Part shown: piece by piece, positions 34,946-43,461 of the stretch | How positions within the stretch are numbered: the first letter of the stretch is position 1 | Layout: the number at the start of each line of letters is the position of its first letter | Source: Pseudomonas sp. 8Z | GTDB taxonomy: Bacteria; Pseudomonadota; Gammaproteobacteria; Pseudomonadales; Pseudomonadaceae | Reading direction: 5' to 3' | NCBI RefSeq assembly: GCF_902506535.1 | Contig: NZ_LR733827.1 | Coordinates: 321,755-385,754, forward strand | DNA length: 64,000 bases | Notes under the pieces: model-generated | Told to the model about the DNA's origin: nothing | Databases searched by the model: none | What the model saw: the letters and a program-made list of their open reading frames with translations, nothing else | Position numbers and translations under genes: made by a program

Positions 34946-35827
34946 ATGTCCAGCTCCGCCATGCGCCCCAGCACCCTCCACCTGCCTCAGGGGGAGTGGG
35001 CCACGGTGCTCGACTGTCTATGTGATCACTTTCCGGCAATCGACCGTGCCACCTGGCTGGAGCGCATGGCTCGCGGGCGGGTACAGGATGCCGAGGGTGT
35101 GCCCATCGCAGCTACGCATCCTTACCGTGTAGGGCTCAAAGTGCGTTACTTCCGCGAGGTGCAGCAAGAAACGCCGATTCCCTTCGAGGAGCAGGTGTTA
35201 TGGCAGGACGAGCATTTGTTGGTGGTCGACAAACCGCACTTCCTGCCGGTGATGCCGGCTGGCGAATACGTCGAGCAGACCTTATTGGCGCGCTTGGTCA
35301 GGCGAACCGGCAACCCGGATCTGGTGCCGATCCATCGTATCGACCGGCTGACCGCTGGTCTGGTGTTGTTCTCGGTTCAGCCAAGTACACGCGGTGCATA
35401 CCAGGCGCTGTTCCGCCAGCGTGAGGTGCACAAACGCTACGAGGCCATCGCTCTGGCCTTGCGGCAGCTCGAATTTCCCTACGTGCACCGTTCGCGCATG
35501 GTCGAGGGCGAGCCCTTTTTCCGTATGCAGGAGGTGGCGGGGGAGGCCAATAGCGAGACCCATATAGAGGTGCTGGAGCGCCGTGGCGAGCTATGGCGCT
35601 ATGGCTTGTCGCCGGTCACCGGGCGCAAGCACCAACTGCGCGTGCATCTGGCTGGCCTGGGCGCGCCGATCCAGGGTGACGACTTCTACCCGCAACTCAG
35701 CAGCGCGCGCCAGCAGCGTGATGACTACAGCAAACCGCTCAAACTGCTGGCGCGTGGCTTGCGTTTCATCGACCCGCTCAGCGCCCAGGAGCGCGAGTTC
35801 GAGAGCCGATTGCAACTGCTCTGGTAG
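34946..35827 (+). CDS. RluA-family RNA pseudouridine synthase
   Basis: 293 aa. Converts uridine to pseudouridine in rRNA or tRNA. The catalytic motif HRIDRLTAGLVLF with the active-site Asp is present, as are VVDKPHFLPVMPAG, the GRKHQLRVHLAGLGAPIQGD block and an N-terminal S4-like region. The RNA target cannot be told apart from sequence alone. An in-frame ATG at 34961 is an alternative start; neither has a strong SD. Confidence 0.9.
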   Translation: MSSSAMRPSTLHLPQGEWATVLDCLCDHFPAIDRATWLERMARGRVQDAEGVPIAATHPYRVGLKVRYFREVQQETPIPFEEQVLWQDEHLLVVDKPHFLPVMPAGEYVEQTLLARLVRRTGNPDLVPIHRIDRLTAGLVLFSVQPSTRGAYQALFRQREVHKRYEAIALALRQLEFPYVHRSRMVEGEPFFRMQEVAGEANSETHIEVLERRGELWRYGLSPVTGRKHQLRVHLAGLGAPIQGDDFYPQLSSARQQRDDYSKPLKLLARGLRFIDPLSAQEREFESRLQLLW

Positions 35828-35930
35828 GTGCTCGCCGCCAAGGCTGTGATGACATGGCGAGCCCGCATTGGTTCGCCCATGCACGTACGTCGCCTGGCAG
35901 TACCATTGTGCAGGCATAGCGCATACACTT

Positions 35931-35960
35931 CATTTGACGAATAAATCCAGTCATTTGACT
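35931..35960 (+). promoter_or_regulatory. Two operator-like repeats before the Xre-RES module
   Basis: CATTTGAC occurs at 35931-35938 and 35952-35959, exactly 21 bp (two helical turns) apart. The second copy lies in AGTCA-TT-TGACT, a palindrome with 2-bp centre; the first keeps TCA-TT-TGA. The second ends just before the antitoxin SD (35961). A plausible site for autoregulation by the Xre antitoxin. Confidence 0.5.
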
Positions 35961-35969
35961 GAGGTGATT

Positions 35970-36443
35970 ATGAGCGCTCCAACCGTTATCAGTCGGCCTG
36001 GCAAAAAGAAAGACCCGCGCAGCGCTGTGACCGCCTTGTTCTGGGATTTCAGCGCACAGCGTGGCGCGCTTAACGAGTCAGAGCGGCTGCTGCAGATCAG
36101 GCAAGGCGTTCCGGCGAAGCTCTTCCAGGCTGTTCGAGTCACGTTCGATCTTCAGGAGCGCAGCGTGGCTGCATTGCTCAACGCTTCCATCTCTACGCTC
36201 GAACGACGCGTGCGTGAGAGTAAGCCGCTGGACGTTGTGGCATCTGAGCGGCTGGATCGTATCGCGGATGTTTCTCAACTGGCAGAAGAAGTATTCGAGG
36301 ATCGCGAAGCCGCGGCGAGCTGGATGTCGAGGCCGAACAAGGCGCTCGGCGGTGCTGCGCCGATCATGCTGTGCGAAACGGAAATTGGTGCCAAGCAGGT
36401 GCGTCGTGTGCTTCACGCGCTGGAGTGGGGCGGCGCGGCCTGA
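35970..36443 (+). CDS. Xre/MbcA/ParS-type antitoxin (DUF2384)
   Basis: 157 aa from ATG 35970 (SD GAGG, spacing 5). An N-terminal Xre-like helical region (LLQIRQGVPAKLFQAVRVTFDLQERSVAALLNASISTLERRVRE) precedes the toxin-binding domain (DVSQLAEEVFEDREAAASWMSRPNKALGGAAPI). The ALGGxxPI motif is diagnostic of this family. The stop overlaps the RES toxin start (TGATG). In characterised Xre-RES pairs the antitoxin neutralises the toxin and represses the operon. Confidence 0.92.
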   Translation: MSAPTVISRPGKKKDPRSAVTALFWDFSAQRGALNESERLLQIRQGVPAKLFQAVRVTFDLQERSVAALLNASISTLERRVRESKPLDVVASERLDRIADVSQLAEEVFEDREAAASWMSRPNKALGGAAPIMLCETEIGAKQVRRVLHALEWGGAA

Positions 36444-36904
36444 TGTTGGCTTGGAGAATCGCCAAGGCTAAGCGCGCGACCGATCTTTCCGGGCGTGGTG
36501 CGGCGATAGAAGGCGGACGCTGGAACGATCAGGATGTCCCGGCGGTTTACATGGGGCTGACCCCGGCAATTTGCTGCCTGGAGACCTTCGTGCACGCCGA
36601 TGGTGAGCCGACCTTTCCACTGACGATCACCTGTTTTGAATTGCCTGATGATCACGACCTGTATCTAAAGGTCGATGCAACGAAGCTTGCGCAAGGCTGG
36701 TCGAGTCTGCCTCCTGACCGTCCTAGCATGGAGTACGGCACGCAGTGGCTTAAGGCGAAAACTCATCTGGGCCTGATAGTGCCTTCGGCAGTCCTTGCGC
36801 TGGAGCGCAACTTGTTGGTGAATCCGAGTCACCCGGCGATAGAGCGGATAAAAGTGGTGGAGGTGTACGACTTCATCTACGACCCGCGCATGTTCAAGTC
36901 GTAA
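36443..36904 (+). CDS. RES-domain toxin
   Basis: 153 aa. RES toxins resemble ADP-ribosyltransferases and deplete cellular NAD+. The RES pattern is present: Arg5 (MLAWRI), GGRWN (Arg26), VYMGLTPAICCLET (Tyr36, Glu47) and VPSAV with a conserved Ser near residue 119. Length is typical. Translationally coupled to the antitoxin. No frameshift or truncation, so the module looks active. Confidence 0.92.
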   Translation: MLAWRIAKAKRATDLSGRGAAIEGGRWNDQDVPAVYMGLTPAICCLETFVHADGEPTFPLTITCFELPDDHDLYLKVDATKLAQGWSSLPPDRPSMEYGTQWLKAKTHLGLIVPSAVLALERNLLVNPSHPAIERIKVVEVYDFIYDPRMFKS

Positions 36905-37050
36905 TTTTCGACATACTGCTACGCCAACATCGGGCTGGCTATGGCGCACGTGGCTGTCGTCAGACGGTGTTGCGCGTGTGGCTTTATGGCGCGCATTTGC
37001 AGTCAAATGCCTGTGCGGGCAAAAACTGACCCCCGCGAGGACCATGGACG

Positions 37051-38925
37051 ATGACCCAACAATCGCAGTTCGCCCTGCTCGGCAAGAAGCGTTTTCTGCC
37101 ATTTTTCGTGACGCAATTGCTTGGCGCTTTTAACGACAACATCTTCAAGCAGTCGCTGATTCTCGCCATTCTGTTCAAGCTCAACACCGACGCTGATCGT
37201 GATTTTCTGGTCAATCTCTGCGCATTGCTGTTCATCCTGCCGTTCTTCCTGTTCTCCGCACTGGGCGGTCAGTTCGGCGAAAAGTTTGCCAAGGATGCGT
37301 TGATTCGCCGGATCAAACTGGCGGAAATCTTCATCATGCTCGCTGGAGCTGCTGGTGTGCTGCTCAACAGCCTGGAGTTGATGCTGGTGGTGTTGTTCGC
37401 CATGGGCACGCAGTCGGCTTTGTTCGGTCCGGTCAAGTATTCGATTCTGCCGCAGCACCTGCAGGCAGAGGAGTTGGTCGGCGGCAATGCGCTGGTGGAG
37501 ATGGGCACTTTTCTGGCCATTCTCGCCGGCACCATCGGCGCCGGCATCATGATGGCCAGCAGCGCTTATGCCTCAATCGTGGCGGCTTCTGTGGTGGGGG
37601 TGGCGGTGCTGGGGTATCTCGCCAGCCGCAGTATTCCCTCGGCTACAGCGGCGATGCCTGCCTTGAAGCTGGACTGGAACATCCTGCGCCAATCCTGGTT
37701 GACCATGAAGCTGGGCCTGGGGCAGCACAAAGCGGTATCGCGTTCGCTGGTAGGCAACTCCTGGTTTTGGTTTCTCGGGGCGATCTACCTGACGCAGATT
37801 CCGGCCTATTCCAAGGAATGGTTGCACGGTGATGAGAGCGTAGTGACGCTGATTCTTACCGTGTTCTCGTTAGGCATCGGCCTGGGCTCGATGCTCTGTG
37901 AGCGTATGAGCGGGCACAAGGTGGAGATCGGCCTGGTGCCTTTCGGCTCGATTGGCCTGACCGTCTTCGGCATTCTGCTGTGGTGGGGTTCCGGCGGTAT
38001 TCCCGAGGCTGCTGTGCCCTATAGCTGGCTCGATTTGCTCGGTTATGGCCATGCCTGGTGGATCTTTGGCTGCATTCTGGGGATTGGCCTGTTCGGCGGT
38101 TTTTATATCGTGCCGCTGTACGCGCTGATTCAGTCGCGCACCGCCGAGCATGAACGGGCGCGGGTCATCGCCGCCAATAACATCCTCAATGCATTGTTCA
38201 TGGTGGTCTCGGCCATCGTTGCGATTCTCTTCCTTAGCGTTGCCGGGCTGAGCATCCCGCAGTTGTTCCTGGTGGCCTCGCTGATGAACGTGGCAGTCAA
38301 CAGCTACATCTTCAAGATCGTCCCCGAATTCAGCATGCGCTTTCTCATCTGGCTGCTGGGACATTCGCTGTACCGCGTCGAGCACAAGGGGCTGGATGCT
38401 ATCCCCGAGCAGGGGGCGGCTGTGCTGGTGTGCAACCATGTGTCGTTCGTCGATGCATTGCTGATCGGCGGGGCGATTCGCCGACCGGTGCGCTTCGTCA
38501 TGTATTACAAGATTTACGATCTGCCGGTACTCAACTTCGTCTTTCGTACCGCCGGGACCGTGCCGATTGCTGGGCGTAACGAGGATCTGCTGATCTACGA
38601 TGCGGCGTTCAAGAAGATTGCTGAATACCTGCGCAATGGCGAGCTGGTATGCATCTTCCCCGAGGGTAAGCTGACCCGTGATGGTGACATTGACGAGTTC
38701 AAGTCCGGGGTGGAGCGCATCCTTGAAGAGAACCCGGTGCCAGTTATCCCGCTGGCGCTGCAAGGCTTGTGGGGCAGTTTCTTCAGTTACGCCCCGAACA
38801 AGGGGTTATTCAAGCGCTTCTGGTCGCGGGTGACGTTGGTGGCGGGTGAGCCCATGGCACCCGAGCAGGCCGGGCGTGAGGCGTTGCAGGCGCGTGTAGC
38901 GGCGTTACGGGGCGAGCGCCTGTAG
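37051..38925 (+). CDS. MFS transporter-acyltransferase fusion (LplT/Aas-like)
   Basis: 624 aa. Residues 1-430 are an LplT-like major facilitator (FFVTQLLGAFNDNIFKQSLILAIL at the N-terminus, LFGPVKYSILPQHL). Residues about 440-620 are a PlsC/LPLAT acyltransferase with box I CNHVSFVDALLI (HX4D type), GTVPIAGR and FPEGKLTRDGDI. The pair suggests flipping and reacylation of lysophospholipid at the inner membrane, as LplT and Aas do together in E. coli. The AMP-ligase (acyl-ACP synthetase) domain found in some three-part homologues is missing here. Likely role inferred, not proven. Confidence 0.87.
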   Translation: MTQQSQFALLGKKRFLPFFVTQLLGAFNDNIFKQSLILAILFKLNTDADRDFLVNLCALLFILPFFLFSALGGQFGEKFAKDALIRRIKLAEIFIMLAGAAGVLLNSLELMLVVLFAMGTQSALFGPVKYSILPQHLQAEELVGGNALVEMGTFLAILAGTIGAGIMMASSAYASIVAASVVGVAVLGYLASRSIPSATAAMPALKLDWNILRQSWLTMKLGLGQHKAVSRSLVGNSWFWFLGAIYLTQIPAYSKEWLHGDESVVTLILTVFSLGIGLGSMLCERMSGHKVEIGLVPFGSIGLTVFGILLWWGSGGIPEAAVPYSWLDLLGYGHAWWIFGCILGIGLFGGFYIVPLYALIQSRTAEHERARVIAANNILNALFMVVSAIVAILFLSVAGLSIPQLFLVASLMNVAVNSYIFKIVPEFSMRFLIWLLGHSLYRVEHKGLDAIPEQGAAVLVCNHVSFVDALLIGGAIRRPVRFVMYYKIYDLPVLNFVFRTAGTVPIAGRNEDLLIYDAAFKKIAEYLRNGELVCIFPEGKLTRDGDIDEFKSGVERILEENPVPVIPLALQGLWGSFFSYAPNKGLFKRFWSRVTLVAGEPMAPEQAGREALQARVAALRGERL

Positions 38926-39227
38926 GGTAAAGCTGGGCGGCTTTGGTTTGCTGCGCACGCCATCCTCTGCATTGATGCAGGTATAAGCCAGGCCTCTCTG
39001 AGACCTGGCACGTTCATGTGGCGCAGCATGCCGATATCTCGATTGCAGCGCATTTCTCGACTACAGGCCGAAGGCGGCCGATTGATCAGGCGCGCAATGC
39101 TCTGGTGTTACGCCTGTTTTTGCCGTCGCATTTATATGAATGGCAATCGTTTGATCCAGGTCAGCGCCATAAAATGGCTGGTGGTTATTCTCGTTCGCAT
39201 GCAAGCCCTTGAATGCGAGAGGAAAAC
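38926..39227. other. 302-bp intergenic region
   Basis: Nothing coding is supported. A short hairpin-forming CCAGG…CCTGG occurs near 38993-39008 without a T run. The rest is of mixed composition and becomes AT-rich towards the DoxX gene. Confidence 0.4.
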
Positions 39228-39803
39228 ATGTCCAGCCTGTCTGTTTTTAAGAATGAAAAGAGTCACTTGTATTTGCCGTTTATGAGTGACTTTTACAATG
39301 GCTTCGCTCAGCCATTTGGCTGGGCACTATTTCGCATCATTATTGGCGGCATGCTTGTTGTCGAAGGTTGGCCAAAAATAGTCGCTCCACTCGCTCAGGT
39401 CGGCTTTGTGGAAAACTTGGGTTTTTATCCCGGCTGGCTTTGGTCGCCTATGCTGGCTGGCATGCAGTTTTTTGGTGGCGTGTGTATTGCGATAGGTTTG
39501 CTGACTCGTCCAATCGCTTTAGCCAATGCAGTCATGCTGGCTATCACCGTATGGTTCCATGTAGCCCATCCTTATGGCGACGCATTATTAACCCAAGCCG
39601 GCATAGACGCTCTCAAGTCTGGTAGTGAGTATTTCACTCCAGATGGCATAAAGCGCTTGGCGGATGGCGGTAGTGCTTTTCTGGCTGCGGTACAACTAAA
39701 AGCTGAACTGGCTTCTATCTTTTGGGCAGCAGGGGCTCTGTTGGTTGCCGCGTTTGGTGGCGGTTATTTTTCGCTAGATCGTATGTTCAGGAAGCAGTTC
39801 TAA
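39228..39803 (+). CDS. DoxX-family membrane protein
   Basis: 191 aa from ATG 39228 (SD GAGAGG, spacing 5); ATG 39213 is an alternative that would leave no room for an SD. Four hydrophobic segments and the DoxX pattern: ALFRIIIGGMLVVEGWPKI, FFGGVCIAIGLLTRPIALANAVMLAITVWF. Members are small inner-membrane proteins linked to redox or quinone processes; role unknown here. Codon use is more A/T-ending than in neighbouring genes, a mild sign of separate origin. Confidence 0.87.
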   Translation: MSSLSVFKNEKSHLYLPFMSDFYNGFAQPFGWALFRIIIGGMLVVEGWPKIVAPLAQVGFVENLGFYPGWLWSPMLAGMQFFGGVCIAIGLLTRPIALANAVMLAITVWFHVAHPYGDALLTQAGIDALKSGSEYFTPDGIKRLADGGSAFLAAVQLKAELASIFWAAGALLVAAFGGGYFSLDRMFRKQF

Positions 39804-39959
39804 GGGGCTTCAGTAAACGACGCTGGCCGCGTGGCGCAGGTAGGTGACATGACCTGCGGCAGTAACAGCCGAAGGGCGAGGGGTATGAGTTAGCGCGCTT
39901 GGGCTGCAGTCCGCTGAACACGGGGGCCTACCTGTGTTCAGCGGATGTGCGCGCCAGGC

Positions 39960-40907
39960 TCAGGCTTCGTTTTTCGCGCTATCGCGCCCCATGCGTCGAT
40001 AGACAGTTGCCAGCAGTGGGCCGGAAAGGTTGTGCCAAACGCTGAACAGCGCACTCGGTACTGCCGCCAGCGGGCTGAAGTGGGCGCTTGCCAACGCTGC
40101 GCCGAGGCCAGAGTTCTGCATGCCGACTTCGATGGAGAGCGTCTTGCGCTGGGCCAGGGGCATGCCGAACAGGCGCCCGGCCAGGTAACCCAGAGTCAGG
40201 CCGATAGCGTTGTGCAGCACGACCACGGCCATGATCAACAGGCCAGACTCGGCGATCTTGGCCTGGCTGGCCGCGACCACGGCGGCGACGATGGCGACGA
40301 TGCTCACCACCGAAATCAGTGGCAGTACATCCACCGCCGTTTTCACCCGCTCACCAAGCAGGCGCTGTGCGACCAGGCCGAGCACGATGGGCAGCAGCAC
40401 CATCTTCAGGATCGAGATGAACATGGCGCTGAACGACACCGGCAGCCATTCCGAGGCCAGCAACCAGATCAGCGCGGGTGTCATCAGTGGTGCGAGTAGG
40501 GTGGTTACCGAGGTGATCGCTACCGACAGGGCCAAATCGCCGCGTGCGAACCAGGTGATGACGTTTGATGCGGTGCCACCGGGGCAGCAGCCAACCAGTA
40601 TCACACCTACTGCGACTTCTGGCGGTAGGCTGAAGGCCTGGCACAGTAGCCAGGCGGCGCAGGGCATGATGATGAACTGCGCCAGTACGCCGATCAGTAC
40701 CGCAATCGGGCGGCGCACCACGTCGCGAAAGTCTTCGGCTTTCAGCGTCAGGCCCATGCCGAACATGATCAGGCCGAGTAGCGGCACGATCCAGGCCGTT
40801 AGAGGTAGAAACCAGGCCGGTTGCATGAAGGCCAGGATGGCGAACAGCAAGACCCACAGGGCGAAGGTATTGCCGACGAAGCGGCTGAAGGCGATCAGGG
40901 CACGCAT
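39960..40907 (-). CDS. Bile acid:sodium symporter family (BASS) transporter
   Basis: 315-aa membrane protein with about nine to ten helices. Characteristic blocks are [46 protein letters not shown] and [20 protein letters not shown]. The two crossing-helix motifs with conserved polar residues are intact, so it should be an active Na-coupled carrier. Bacterial substrates vary (pantothenate, organic acids, bile acids); none can be assigned. Confidence 0.88.
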   Translation of the reverse strand: MRALIAFSRFVGNTFALWVLLFAILAFMQPAWFLPLTAWIVPLLGLIMFGMGLTLKAEDFRDVVRRPIAVLIGVLAQFIIMPCAAWLLCQAFSLPPEVAVGVILVGCCPGGTASNVITWFARGDLALSVAITSVTTLLAPLMTPALIWLLASEWLPVSFSAMFISILKMVLLPIVLGLVAQRLLGERVKTAVDVLPLISVVSIVAIVAAVVAASQAKIAESGLLIMAVVVLHNAIGLTLGYLAGRLFGMPLAQRKTLSIEVGMQNSGLGAALASAHFSPLAAVPSALFSVWHNLSGPLLATVYRRMGRDSAKNEA

Positions 40908-41354
40908 GGAGGTATGTCCGGGGCAGTCTTGGAAAGGGTGGCAAGCCTAGCAAATCGGGCCGCGTTAGGGCGCGGCAGGCAAGATAAAGCGATTAAGGTT
41001 GTTGTGTTTTTGGTCGATTTATTGCCTGCATGAGAATTGTTGCGGCATGTGAGCGAATGAAGGCGTGTTACCTGAAGATGCATTCGCTCATGGCGAGATA
41101 CCTGTCTTGCTCGCCGTTTACTGTTACGTGCTGCCGACTCTGACGCGTGCGTTGGCTTTGGTTGCAGATGCAGGCATTGATGATATGGCGCACCTGGGTT
41201 GTCAGACATCTAGTTGAATGGATGACTTTATTATGGCGCCGTGATATCGTCGCCGGTCTCGTCATTTGGTTCAGAGTGCCGAGCAGTCCCGAGCTGGTAA
41301 CAAGAACAATTCTCCAGCGGTTGCGTAAACCATGATCCCCGGATGGAGAATTAC
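40908..41354. other. 447-bp intergenic leader with inverted repeat
   Basis: Divergent region between the BASS gene and the first tandem chemoreceptor. TGAGCGAATG (41050-41059) and its exact complement CATTCGCTCA (41081-41090) flank a 21-bp spacer. The receptor leader hairpin lies at 41308-41352. No supported ORF: the 62-codon frame at 41147-41335 has no SD or conserved look. Confidence 0.45.
41308..41352 (+). promoter_or_regulatory. SD-sequestering leader hairpin of chemoreceptor 1
   Basis: AATTCTCC (41308-41315) is perfectly complementary to GGAGAATT (41345-41352), which contains the Shine-Dalgarno sequence of the receptor starting at 41355. The loop is 29 nt. The upstream arm lies in a 16-nt block (41304-41319) that recurs, with one change, before the second receptor. 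Confidence 0.5.
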
Positions 41355-43277
41355 ATGAGCAAATGGCTCGGCAATCTTAGTGTTACCTTCAAGCTAGCTT
41401 TAGGTTTTGGTTTTGTCCTGCTGCTGACTTTGGTGCTGGCCGCCGCCGGCTGGAATGGTATTGGCCGTCTGATCGAGCGCAATGAGCGGCTTGTCGAAGT
41501 CAGTGAGGTTAACGATATGCTCGATAACCTGCGTGTCAGCCGTCTGCACTACGTTGCCAGTAATGGTGACGAAGCCTCGGGTAAGCACATGCAGGAATTA
41601 CTGGAGCAATATCGGCAGGCGCAGAAAAGCAGCAGCGAGAACTTCGCCAGCCCGATCAATACCGAGCTACTTGAGCAGCAGAGCGTGCAGATCGAGCTCT
41701 ACCAGGGCTCGCTCACTACGATGCAGGCCGCTTACCGCCAAGCCAATGCCGCGCGTGGCGACATGGGGCGCCTGGCCCGTGATGCTTTCGCCCAGTTAGA
41801 GCAGGTCGAGGCGTTGGTACTGCGTATTCCTGAATATGACCCGCAGCGGCTGCCCAGCTATCGCGCCATGCGCGATGCCAAAGAGGGGCTGCAGTTGATG
41901 CGCTATGAGGTGCGCGGTTACACAGCCAATGTCAATGCTGATACCGAAGCGGCAATGACGCGGCAACTGCAGCGTACTCGCGAGACTCTCGATGAGCTCG
42001 ATAGCATCCTTGGCGCGCAGGCTGGCGAGCAGGTCAAGACCATCCTGACTGCCTTCGAGGGCTGCCGTACTGCAGTGCAGGCTTTCCAGCAGGCCAATAC
42101 TGCCATTATCAAGGCACGAGAGGGGTTGGATATTCAGGGCAGCGAGATCATTCGCCTGAGTAATGCGCTGATTGAGAACATCGTCAAGCAAAGTCATTCG
42201 GCAGGCTCGACGGCGAAAAGTGTGCAGCTAGTTGCCACTTTACTGGCCTTGGTGGTCGGCGTGCTCTCGGCTGTGGTCATCACACGTCAGATCACTGGGC
42301 CGTTGGCCACAACCTTGGCAACCGTGGAGCGTATTGCTGGGGGCGATTTGACGACCATCCCGCAGACCACTCGACGTGATGAAATCGGTGCACTGCAGCA
42401 AGGTGTGCAGCGTATGGGTAACGCTTTGCGCGAGTTGATCGGCGGTATTCGCGACGGCGTCAGCCAGATTGCCAGCGCTGCTGAGCAATTGTCGGCGGTG
42501 ACCGAGCAGACCAGTGCCGGGGTTAACAGCCAGAAGCTCGAAACCGATCAGGTGGCAACCGCGATGCAGGAGATGGCGGCCACTGTTCACGAGGTCGCCC
42601 ATAATGCCGAGCAAGCTTCGCATGCTGCCAGTGATGCCGATGCTGAGGCGCGTCAAGGAAGCGCGGTGGTAGTCGAGGCTGTTGGCCAGATCGAATCCTT
42701 GGCCGGTGAGATGGTGCGCTCCACCGAGGCCATGGACTTGCTGCAACGTGAAAGCGAGAAGATCGGCAGCGTGATGGATGTGATCAAGGCGGTGGCTGAT
42801 CAAACCAACCTGCTGGCGCTCAATGCTGCCATCGAGGCGGCGCGGGCGGGTGAGGCCGGGCGCGGTTTTGCCGTGGTGGCTGACGAAGTGCGTAACCTGG
42901 CGCGGCGTACTCAGCAGTCCACCGAGGAAATCGAAACCCTGATCGGTGCCCTACAGCGTGGCACGCAGCAGGTGGCTAATGTGCTGCAGGAAAGCCGCAG
43001 TCTGACCGAGGGCAGTGTTGGTCTGGCGCGCAAGGCGGGTGAGGCACTGGTGGTGATCAACCAGAAGGTCTCCAACATCCAGTCGATGAACCAGCAGATC
43101 GCCGCCGCGGCCGAGCAGCAAGGCGCCGTAGCGGAGGAAATCGGTCGCAGTGTGGTCAGCGTGCGCGATGTCGCTGAACAGACCGCCGAGGCCAGCGAAG
43201 AAACTGCCGCCAGTTCGGTGGAGCTGGCGCGCCTGGGGGGGCATCTGCAGTCATTGGTCAATCGTTTCCGCGTCTGA
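41355..43277 (+). CDS. Methyl-accepting chemotaxis protein, tandem copy 1 (HBM-type sensor)
   Basis: 640-aa chemoreceptor. TM1 is at about 13-32, then a long all-helical periplasmic domain of about 255 residues fitting the helical bimodular (HBM) sensor size. TM2 is at about 291-313, then HAMP, then a signalling domain with the invariant tip [20 protein letters not shown] and the [27 protein letters not shown] segments. Pseudomonas HBM receptors such as McpS sense TCA-cycle acids; the ligand here is not known. ATG 41355 chosen for SD GGAG at 41345. Exactly the same length as the next receptor. Confidence 0.92.
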   Translation: MSKWLGNLSVTFKLALGFGFVLLLTLVLAAAGWNGIGRLIERNERLVEVSEVNDMLDNLRVSRLHYVASNGDEASGKHMQELLEQYRQAQKSSSENFASPINTELLEQQSVQIELYQGSLTTMQAAYRQANAARGDMGRLARDAFAQLEQVEALVLRIPEYDPQRLPSYRAMRDAKEGLQLMRYEVRGYTANVNADTEAAMTRQLQRTRETLDELDSILGAQAGEQVKTILTAFEGCRTAVQAFQQANTAIIKAREGLDIQGSEIIRLSNALIENIVKQSHSAGSTAKSVQLVATLLALVVGVLSAVVITRQITGPLATTLATVERIAGGDLTTIPQTTRRDEIGALQQGVQRMGNALRELIGGIRDGVSQIASAAEQLSAVTEQTSAGVNSQKLETDQVATAMQEMAATVHEVAHNAEQASHAASDADAEARQGSAVVVEAVGQIESLAGEMVRSTEAMDLLQRESEKIGSVMDVIKAVADQTNLLALNAAIEAARAGEAGRGFAVVADEVRNLARRTQQSTEEIETLIGALQRGTQQVANVLQESRSLTEGSVGLARKAGEALVVINQKVSNIQSMNQQIAAAAEQQGAVAEEIGRSVVSVRDVAEQTAEASEETAASSVELARLGGHLQSLVNRFRV

Positions 43278-43284
43278 CCCGTTC

Positions 43285-43314
43285 GCCCAGGTGTGGCCAG
43301 TGCCACACCTGGGC
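43285..43314 (+). terminator. Hairpin after chemoreceptor 1
   Basis: 12-bp perfect stem GCCCAGGTGTGG (43285-43296)/CCACACCTGGGC (43303-43314) with a 6-nt loop. It lacks an immediate T run, so it may terminate weakly or protect the mRNA 3' end. Confidence 0.6.
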
Positions 43315-43418
43315 ACCGCTAAAGCCATCAGCAACCTTATTTTCTGACCGGGTCGACAAATGGCTGTGCCTCGTATGGCAAGGCTTGCGTCATCAAGTGT
43401 CCTGCTGGTTTCAAGGAC

Positions 43419-43461
43419 GAACAACTCTCCAGCGTCCCTCATCCCTTCGTGGAGGTTGTTC
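43419..43461 (+). promoter_or_regulatory. SD-sequestering leader hairpin of chemoreceptor 2
   Basis: GAACAAC-T-CTCC (43419-43430) pairs with GGAG-GTTGTTC (43451-43461): 7 + 4 base pairs with one bulged T and a 20-nt loop. The downstream arm is the SD plus spacer of the receptor starting at 43462. The upstream arm matches the block at 41304-41319, while the SD arm differs. Confidence 0.5.

Noticed and set aside
39228..39803. DoxX gene as a horizontally acquired island
   Set aside because: Codon use looks somewhat more AT-rich, but it is one gene without mobility genes or repeats; evidence is too thin.
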